Origin: Monosiga brevicollis MX1
Lineage: Eukaryota > Opisthokonta > Choanoflagellata > Craspedida > Salpingoecidae
Length of the DNA stretch: 64,000 nucleotides
Reading direction: 5' to 3'
Assembly: GCF_000002865.3 (NCBI RefSeq)
Contig: NW_001865063.1
Location: forward strand, 586,782-650,781
Below are positions 55,601 through 64,000 of this stretch, one piece after another; the stretch's first letter is position 1, and each line of letters opens with the position of its first letter. The position numbers and the translations under genes were made by a program. The notes under the pieces were generated by a model. That model searched no databases and was not told the DNA's origin. It was given only the letters and a program-made list of their open reading frames with translations.

Positions 55601-58600
55601 TCATCAGATGTTTGTACAGAAATGGTAGTGGCAAAAGTGACGCTATCATCACCGTTCAGGCTGGCCTTGACATCGGCCGACATACTCGTTGCAGCAACCT
55701 GCGCAGGTCAGATCACCGATGCAACGCCAATGAGTGCCACGCGATGCAATGTCACAGTAGCGCTCTGATGAGCATTGTCTTGACTTACGTCTAGACCAGC
55801 GCCACCCTCAGATTTGGCTACCTTGGTACACGCCTCGACGCCGAAACCAGCGCAGAGACTGGACTCGACATCCCAAGTCCACGACACTTTCTCTACACAT
55901 CACGCCCACAGATCGGATTAGACAGATGACAGGAACAACAAAGATGAATAGAGCTGAGCTCCTTGATGCCGGCCGACTTACCAGCGACGTAGGCGCCCTT
56001 GAACGCCGCAAATTCACGATGACGAACGCGAAGCGAGGACACAGTGTTTGACTGCACATTAGCAAGCGAAGCGCACCGCACAGTGAGTCAAACGTGGGAA
56101 TCGGATTGCAACTGTCTGCTGTCAAAACATACATAGTAGGAATAAGAGGATCCACCCGGAGGGTCGTAGAGAATCATGAGGGGGAAGTACTCCGGAAAGT
56201 CCTGATCCAACGAGAAAATTGGCAGTCTCAGTTAGACGAAACGATCATCACGATGCAGGTACAAGCGTGCAGGACAACCTAACATACCATGGTAAAGAGC
56301 TCAGAAATGAGCTTGTCGCCGGTGACAACGACGGGCACAAGCTTGCTGACCGAGTGAAACGCCGTGTCCAGCTGAGCGGTTAGGAGCTTGGCATTGGCGA
56401 CGCCCTCCACTTCCATCACCAGCTCGGGTTCACCGCCCATGGCCTCAAAGGCGACATGGGCCGAGTGAAAGGTACGGCCTGCATCGTCGGAAGCGAGCTC
56501 CAGAGGCACGTAACATCCCGTGCCAGCGCAACGGCCGAGGCGCGCAGCCTTTTCAGCATTGATAATCTTCTGACGCAACAAAGCAGTGACTGTCTCTGGG
56601 GTTTCACCAATCTGATTGACCAGTGTGATATTGCCTTCAACCCATGAGCAAGATTCGATCGTACTCCAGAAGGGCTCGATGGCAGTGACAGAGATGGTAG
56701 TGGGCGCTTCACGCTCCAGGACTGCAAAGCTGCACTCGCCGCTCCGATCTCCCGACAGGTGCACAGTGATCTGGGGTTCAGGATGGTACTCCCAACGAGC
56801 CGTGTCTGGCTCTTCAGCCTTGAGGTCGATAGTGAGTTTTTTGCCACCGTGCTCCTCAAAGAAAGCCGGCACTGTCTCACCGAGGATTTCGCTATCGTGC
56901 TGAACACCCATCAACTCGACAAAAAACTCTTGCTGAGGCAAATCCACAACGTGCTCATATGTGCTGAAGGTGATGTCCTTGCTCCAAGTGGCCAAGCATG
57001 TCGCGTAGGTGATCTGCACCGTGGTAGTACCCAGTGTACGGTTGCAGCGGCCACCGGCCATCTGCATGGTCATGGTCGCGGCGGACGTGTCGATAAAGAT
57101 GGTGGGCTGCGATACCTCATCGCTTTTAATTGCGTAGTAGTCGTACGTCAGAGCCTCACCAGCCAGCGAAACGCTGTCATAGCGTCCCGTGGGCGCACGA
57201 CCCGTATTCACGCGTTCAAACGTATGGTTGTTGTACTCTACGACAGGGTACACGGTTAGCCCCGCCGCTACGGGGACAACATAGTAGCCCGTGATGGAGG
57301 TGCGTGCGCATCCAAGGGCTGTGTGGGCGTGGTGATTGTAGAGGCACACGCGAGCGTTGCGGAGAGGGCAGCCAAGCGCATAATTGGCGTGCTCTGTACC
57401 CTTGACAAATACGCTGCCCTCAAAAGGGACCGTGGTGGCATCCACAAACGTCGTCTCTTGATCAAATGTAAGAGCCTTGACAAGAATGCGCTGCTCCGTG
57501 CATGGGAGGCCATTGCACGTGTATCTGTGCTGCACGGTGCCGCTCGTTTTGGAGGGGCGTAGCACTAACATCTCCTGTTCAGTACCCAGCAGATCAGTCT
57601 TGACGTATACGGCAAAGCGACCATCCGCATCGGTCGTAAGGTTGCCACCCAGGACGAAGACCCCGTTGCGCTCATAGAACCATTCGATGTTGGTGTCGGC
57701 AACCGCCAGGTTGCCGGCGGCATCGGTAAGCTGCACGCGACCCGTGAGCTCGGCCTCCCAAAGAACCTGATGCGAGATGCACGTTTGCGCCGATTCATAT
57801 GAACCAGTCAGACCAGAGTCTTCAGCCCAGACAAATGAGGTCTTGCTGTAAGCGCTGATGCAGTATTGGTATGTGTGGCCCACTTGCAGCTCCGAGGAAG
57901 TGGCCACATCGTCATAGATGGTTTCCGGGGCATAGCGGCGCTCGCAAGCCTGGCTAGCCTTGACGTCATAACCGCTGGTAAACGAAGAGCCATCACGGTA
58001 GAGCAAGAAACCATCTTCACAGTAGCTCATGTCCGAAAATGCAAAGAAAACGCGGCCGCGATGCTGACGCGTGGTAACGTCTGCCGGCGCACCTGTCACT
58101 TCGCTGGCACCACAAGCACAGGCGGTTTGTGCCTGCGGATACTCGAAGGAGTCGGGATAGCCGCCATTTTGGCGCCCTTCAACCTTGATGTAGTAGTAGG
58201 TACCCGGAATCAGGTAGTTGAGCGTAATGCGTGTCTGAGCATCGTAGCTGCCGCCTGTTTGATCGGCATCATACTCCTTGGGGTAACCAGCCGCCGTGTC
58301 CCAGGCGTACTCGTCATTGCGCCAGATGCCAAGGGTCACCCGAAAGCCCTCGCGGGGAGGACCGCTGTTCTCGATCACAAGCTCCATGGAACGAGCAGAC
58401 ATGATGGGCTGCACCAAGACACCAACTCCATCAACACACGAGGTGGCACGATCACCCACTGCGTACTTGCCCTCTGGGCAAGTCTTGCAGCTCCCTTGTC
58501 CATACTGATCCTGATAGGTGCCGGGAAAGTTGGCACTTGAGCAGTCTTTGCATGAAGTGGCCGTCTCCTCGTCGCTGTACTTGCCGGGGGCGCAGGACCA

Positions 58601-60510
58601 GCGAGAGTTGCTGGAAGAAGAGCTGACGTAGTAGCCCTGACCAGCGTTCTTGCACGAAGATTGAGTGTACTGATCGGTGTACTTGCCGGCAGGACAGCTG
58701 GTGCAGTATGTCGATCGAGATCCGCTGCTGTACTTGCCGGGCCAGCAATCACCACAGTAGTAGCCATCGTCACCATACTTGCCGCTGGGGCAGTCGGTAC
58801 ATTCGCCACGCCAGTAATCCGAAACGTAATAGCCGTTTTTGCAACGCACTCCATTGTCGCAGTCTGAGTGAGAGACAGACAGAACGGTGAGCACAGACTA
58901 AACTACGATTGAAAGGCAAAATGCGTGCCACTTCAAGGTGCATTCTTCGTACCGCATGAACCGTCGCACTCGGCATCACAGTTATCGCCCCAGATGTTGC
59001 AGTTGTCATCGCAGTTGTCTGTCACCGGGTTGATATGGAGAGTATGACCGAGAGAGTTGAGTGAGATACCGGGTGGTCAAAAAGATGGCAGACAAACCAG
59101 GATCGTTCATCGCGGAGGTGCGTACCATTGCAGTCGCAGCTACTGTAGTCGTTGCAGCTGCTTGAGTAGTAGCAGGGAGGGCGGTGATCCGTTTCACGGC
59201 GCTTGATAGAGTCACGATGAGTCTGTCTCATGGCAAAAATGACCTGATCCGGGGCGGAGCAGTCAAGGATCGTGGTCAGAAGCGCTCGTAGGTCTTTGTT
59301 GGAGCGAGCGTACATGTTGAGCTTGCGGGTGTGGTCGTCGGCAAGGAGGTTGACCAAGGAGGTGGGCTCATCACCAAGCATGAGGTAGTTGAGGCGCTCA
59401 CAAACGGCGGTGGTGGGATCGCTCTCCACAGCAGGCATGGCAGCCAAGTTGAGCCAGGCCAACCCGTTGGGGGTGAGGGAGGCGGTGAGCAGAACGTCTT
59501 CATATTGCTGGCAGGTGGCGCGATCGAGGCCAAGGCCGCAGGCACGGCCAAACAGCGCAAGCCAGCTGTGGGTTAGGCGCTCAAGTGAAAGCGTGATGTG
59601 GGTTGAGCCCATGCTCTCGGTGGTGGTCGCATAGTGAATGATGCCCTTGGGAAGATAGAGCACGTCGCCTGCCTTCAAGGTGATGGCCTGGCACTCCATC
59701 TTGGCCAATTGCCAGGCCTCGTACTGGGTGCAGCCTTGAATGCTATGTCGGACAATCTCCTGAAGCTGGGCCTTTTCGGCATCGGTGCGGTTCTGTGCAC
59801 CAGCAGGCTGCGGCGTGCAGATGGTCCACTGCTTCTCGCCGTACGTCTGAATGACCAGGACATCGTAGGGATCCGTGTGTGGCTAATTGGTCAATGGGAC
59901 ATACATGGCAGATGAGATGGCAGAGGACAGCAGCAAAAAGTACAGGCGACGTGGCGGTCCGGCATGAGGATGAATGGCGGGAGCAACCAACCTTGAGGGC
60001 CTGGGCCCCGGGCGGGGTCACGTAACCATGTACAGCTACAGTTGTAGCGAAGAGGGTGGCAAGGTGGCGCTCGAGATCAGAGCCGTGACTTTGGTGAAGC
60101 TCCGTTTTGATCACAAAGGAGTTGCCATCGTCGAGAAGACCACGAAGAAAGGGCTCGTCAACGGTTTCGGCCGTGGTGAGAATGTCGCTGATCTCACCGC
60201 CGTTGGTGCGCACCATGATGTCCTCACCCCACAGATCAAAACGCTCGATAAAGTCGTCCATTGAGGTGAGGGACTCGACCAGAGGTTCAATGGTGTTGAG
60301 TTGCGCGATGAAATCGGCGGCATTTGCCTGGTGATTGGTCCAATGGTGCACGCGAGTTTCAAAGGTGTTGAGGAAAAAGTTTTTGACCTCGGCGCTGCCA
60401 CCGAACAAAAAGCGCAGCACGCCTTGTGGAGTCCCGTCAAGGACCGAAGTGGCGTCTTCTGCAGTGGTGGTGGCCACCACCACCGCCAAAAGCGGCAGCA
60501 AGAGCTTCAT
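52656..60510 (-). CDS. Giant secretory-pathway protein: JmjC oxygenase domain fused to Cys-rich membrane-anchored ectodomain
   Basis: Exons 59992-60510, 59126-59882, 58953-59018, 56288-58863 and 56133-56201, then exons down to 52656, join in consistent phases; I estimate about 2,300 residues. Residues 1-17 are a signal peptide (MKLLLPLLAVVVATTTA). Residues about 20-330 form a cupin/JmjC domain of the MINA53/NO66 type: HGYVTPPGAQALKPHTD (His175, Asp177), VIQTYGEKQW and AGDVLYLPKGIIHYA (His256), a complete Fe(II) triad. A Cys-rich linker (CNDYSSCDC, DNCDDNCNIWGDNC) leads to GCC2/GCC3-like repeats (CPSGKYGDDG, CPAGKYTDQY, CPEGKYAVG). Long beta-rich regions follow, one with the block LYDPPGGSSYSYY, then a coiled segment. 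The last exon has an SbsA/Big-type Ig-like domain (PRVFGLFPRAGSEAVPG) and a membrane span (LGVCISQFAVLAVMLV) before a short basic tail. Substrate unknown. Some borders at 54.4-55.7 kb are approximate. Confidence 0.8.
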
Positions 60511-61931
60511 CTTGCTCCTCTGGAACTGGTCGTTTACAGGGCAAGCGACCGGAAGACAGAGGCAGTCACCACGGGGAAAAAAAAAAATGGCCCTTGGGCC
60601 TGTGGCGAACAACTTGCAGGGCATGAATTAGTCAAGAAGAGAGTTGGTGGTGACTCTGCACACGGTGGAGGGCAACAGAGGTTGTTTGGTGGGTGGGCTG
60701 GAGGTTGGGCCCGGCTGGTTGGCCTATTGATGGGGGCGTTCAAGTGGAACCAGACCTATGGATATGTACAATCATTAACGCGAAAATTTCTGCTCCCGTC
60801 AGCTTTTCCACTCGACCGTTGAGCTGCAGCGCGCTATTGGTGCAAGCATGCACGCGACGACTGGAACGAGTGGGTCTTTATCGATGCGTGGCGGTTGGTG
60901 CTGATGGGGTGGACAGAGGATGTACATGAGAGTATGTCGGGGTGTGTCAAGGTCATCAAGGAATGCTTGAGGGTGGGTGGGGGTGGGGACGAGGCGAGCT
61001 GAAGGCAGGAAAGGTGAGGTGAGGGGAGCGGGGGCATGAGCGTGAGCGCCCGAGCGGGGCATAGCGGGGTTGGGGGTATTGAGGAAGACTGTGAAGGGTG
61101 GTGAAGTCGTTGGAGTTGCATCCTATTTTCAGGTTTGGTGCGCCCGCGTGGGTGGATTCACGTTGCTGTCGCCGCTGTCGCTGCTGCCGTTATAGGCGAA
61201 ACCCCTCGTGATCGTGCCAAGCCATTGTTTGGCATGGTTATCATTAGTATTGTCGTGCGCGTGTGCTCTGCTGCAAAATTTTCCTCAACACCTCTTCATT
61301 GAACAGCAGCGCAGGCGATCCAAACCGGCAACCACACGCTATCAGGTGCATGCAGCAGGCGTACTGCATGTGCATGGAGCAGCATCATCCTCATCATCCT
61401 AGGAGGAGCCCGGAGAGGCTGATGGCGATGGCGAAATTCTGTTTGAATGGGTCAAAGCGGGCAGGCAGAGGTGGCATTTCAAAGAGAGGTAAGAGTCAGA
61501 GGTAGAGCTGGCGGAAAGAATGCCACCGGGGTAAACAAAGAGGTGTAAGCAGAGGTTTATGCAGGTACGCAGTCAAGAAGCAGAGAGAGAGAGAGTGAGA
61601 GTGAGTTTTTTTGTGAGACTGGACTCGCTTCGTGTCCGATGCAACCGTCAACACGACAAAAAGCCTGCATGCTTGCATGTGGTTTGGTGCAGTTGGGACC
61701 TGCTCCCACAAAATCGTACCCGTCCAGGCATGTCGGTTGGGGTGGGGCGTTGGTGGCGAGTGGGTGGCAAATCCCGACCATTTGGCCTGAGAAATAATGC
61801 CACGGGGCAAGGCAACAAACGGTGTGATGAGCATTTGCACGCAAGGTCGGCCACCCTGTTTTTCTTTTTCAAAAAAAACCAAAAAAAATTGATTTTCCAT
61901 TGGTGCCGGCTTTTTGCATTGTCCGGCTACC
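60511..61931. other. Divergent intergenic region
   Basis: 1.4 kb between the JmjC-ectodomain gene (minus) and the next secreted-protein gene (plus), so it should carry both promoters. It is GT/GC-rich with an A tract (about 60579-60589) and short GA repeats (about 61580-61600). No coding exon supported. Confidence 0.55.
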
Positions 61932-64000
61932 ATGGCGGTGACGGTGCTGTCGAAGGTGCTACTGGCTGCCGTTTTGGTGCTGTGGGCGACCGATGATGTA
62001 CTGGCCAGCGGTGATGCTTTCGGCACGGCCTTGCAAACACGTCTGGGTTGTTTGAACCCGCTGGCCAAGGCCAACTACCGCAGCTTGCGCGCCGAAGCTC
62101 GGGCCGTGGCGCTCGACCATCTCCTCGATTTCGCCGGCACCTGCGACCAGCTGGCGTTTGCTGACTTTGATGTCACCGGTCAGGTAAGGCAACCACCCGC
62201 TGTGCGTGTGCTTGGTGGCTTACACCAGAAAGCAACTCAGAATGATTGTGGATGTGGGGTTTTGGTAACCATCTTTAGCTTGTGCAACCTGGCGTCGTGC
62301 AAGGCTTGACGCCAAAAGCGTCCGTCACAGGAGAGCAGAATCATCAGCAACAGAGGGCCCGGCGCGCTGGTATGCACCAATCCCTCGGATTTGATTGCCT
62401 GGGGTGAATCTGCGCCAGATTTGTGCCATGACGTCCGATCGCTCATACCTTTATGCTCGACATCACGATGGCGTGCAACAGATACCTGCACTGCAGACGA
62501 CCTCGAGCCCAATAGCTATGCCAGCCCATACGCCCTGGACGATCTGCCTGCTGCTTTGAGCGACCTCTCGCTATGTGATGGCCCTGATGCCTATGCCATC
62601 AGCGTTTGTCCGAGCTGCAAGGTCACTGTGTCCGTGACCTACGTTGCTGGACCGGGTAGCCTCAGCCTCGGCCTATTTGACAGCCAGGTGAATGCCTATG
62701 CCGCTCAGACCCAGGGTAGTGGTGGATCAGCCCAGATTGTCTTTACCAATTGGGCGACCAGCACCCGCGAGATGTCCATTGACGTCTACGGCAGCTTTGC
62801 GGGGACCTATGCCCTCTCTGCCGCCATCGAGGCGGATAGCGGCACCCGCCCCACCACAACCACGCCCGCCCCTTGCACCGCAGACAGCTTTGAGCCCAAC
62901 GGCTATGCCAGTCCATACGCGCTGTCGGGCTCGAGCACGAATGCCTCTGATCTGACGCTTTGCGGCGAGGCCGACTCGTACAGCTTTTCCTTATGTCCCG
63001 GTTGCTATGCTCATGCCCGCGTCGAGTTTGATCGCTCATATGGCAACATCGACATTGGCTTTTTCTCCGGCACTACCGCCGCGTACGTCGCTCAGGGCGC
63101 GGGTACAGGCGACTACGAGGAGGTTGGCTACATCAACCCCACAGGCTCGACCATCAACCTGCAGCTTGATGTATACGGGAGCTTCAGCCGAACCTACAGC
63201 CTGGTCTTTACCATTGCCAGCGAGGGACCCCCTGGCAAGACGACCAGCACGACTGCACCCTGTCTTCCAGATGCTCTCGAACCCAGTAGCTTCAGCGACC
63301 CGTATGCTCTAACTGGAAACAACCTATCGTTTGCCGACCTGACGCTCTGTGGCGTCCAGGACTCGTACAGCATCAACGTGCCCAGTGGTGAGGCCATTAC
63401 TGTGCAGGTCAACTTTGACAATGTGCAAGGCGGCATCAACCTGGGCTTGTTCAACCCAAACACCAACACGTACGCAGCCGAGGGCCGTAGCGCCATTGGT
63501 CGTGTCTGGCTGCAATATACCAACGCTGGCACTGCCCGCACGTTCAACATTGATGTTTACGGCAGCAACCGAGGGTCGTACACGCTCAGCGTTGTGGTTG
63601 CACCGCCTCCCACCACCACGACGCCACCCGCAACCACCACCACTACTGCAGCTTCAAGCTCCAGTACACAGTCATCGACCACGGTGGCACCCACCAGCAC
63701 CTCCACCAGCTCCCCTGGGACCTCCACAACTTCTGCCGACCCGACCACCACGGCAACAGACGTGACCACGTCTCCTTCCTCGACGTCATCATCCTCAACT
63801 ATTTCATCATCAACAACGTCTGGTGCTTCAACAGGCCCAGGGTCCTCTCCCACCACATCATTGCCAGGTTCAACCACCACGGCGTCAGCAACGATGACGC
63901 AGGGCTCGACCTCAGCCACCACCATAGCCTCTGCAACTACGGCTCCCTCGACCGCGTCCACCACAGCTGCTACGACGGCCTCTCCGACTACCGCAACGAC
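61932..64000 (+). CDS. Secreted protein with three PPC-like domains and mucin-like tail (partial at window edge)
   Basis: Exon 1 (61932-62183) starts with a signal peptide (SKVLLAAVLVLWATDDVLA) and a short helical region with three Cys. The main exon runs from about 62482 past the window end. It contains three related beta-domains of about 120 residues, each with D(D/S/A)xEPNSYASPYAL, LTLCGEADSYSF and IDVYGSF(A/S)(G/R)TY. This pattern matches bacterial pre-peptidase C-terminal (PPC) domains. From about 63600 the frame becomes a Ser/Thr/Pro/Ala-rich mucin-like stretch, a likely O-glycosylated stalk. Direct joining of exon 1 to 62482 breaks the frame, so at least one small exon must lie within 62184-62481; I could not fix it. 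PPC domains normally sit next to secreted proteases, but none is seen before the edge. It may be a cell-surface or cell-coat glycoprotein. Confidence 0.75.

Overview
The window looks like nuclear DNA of a unicellular opisthokont with compact, intron-rich genes, most probably a choanoflagellate of the Monosiga type. The reasons are: many short GT-AG introns; moderately GC-rich coding DNA; and a gene set that mixes general eukaryotic functions (BRM-type SNF2 ATPase, mitochondrial GrpE, GlcNAc-transferase I) with animal-lineage or ciliary ones (GPS2-like, AHI1/Jouberin, microcephalin, tetraspanin, granulin, MPR-like receptor tail). The species assignment is inference. I recognise no rRNA, tRNA, CRISPR, retroelement or viral fossil.

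Layout. 0.6-14.3 kb, all minus strand: GPS2-like corepressor subunit; type I membrane protein with a cation-dependent mannose-6-phosphate-receptor-like C-terminus; AHI1/Jouberin-like WD40 protein; PIF/Harbinger-type transposase-derived gene with an altered first catalytic position. 15.2-22.9 kb, plus strand: tetraspanin-like protein, ADP-ribosylglycohydrolase/J1-crystallin family member, a coiled-coil protein of unknown role, mitochondrial GrpE. 23.6-28.8 kb, minus strand: secreted granulin-repeat protein and MGAT1-type glycosyltransferase. 29.8-39.4 kb, plus strand: a large BRM/BRG1-type SNF2 ATPase interrupted by a 50-N assembly gap. 40-43.6 kb, minus strand: unresolved low-complexity gene. 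44.7-47.5 kb, minus strand: microcephalin-like three-BRCT protein. 48.0-49.4 kb, plus strand: alpha/beta hydrolase. 49.6-51.9 kb, minus strand: secreted GH30 glycosidase with a ricin-type lectin inserted in it. 52.7-60.5 kb, minus strand: a giant protein joining a signal peptide and JmjC oxygenase domain to a long Cys-rich ectodomain and a C-terminal membrane segment. 61.9 kb to the edge, plus strand: secreted protein with PPC-like repeats and a mucin-like Ser/Thr tail.

The strongest unusual signal is the 52.7-60.5 kb gene. Its JmjC Fe(II)-binding triad is intact, its signal peptide sends it into the secretory pathway, and the splice phases I could check join the JmjC part to the ectodomain. 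The window is chromosomally ordinary (no operons); the genes are independent. Still, 49.6-64 kb is a run of three neighbouring secreted or cell-surface genes, and the 0.6-3.8 kb and 29.8-39.4 kb genes both encode chromatin-regulator homologues. Microsatellites fill many intergenic gaps and several introns.
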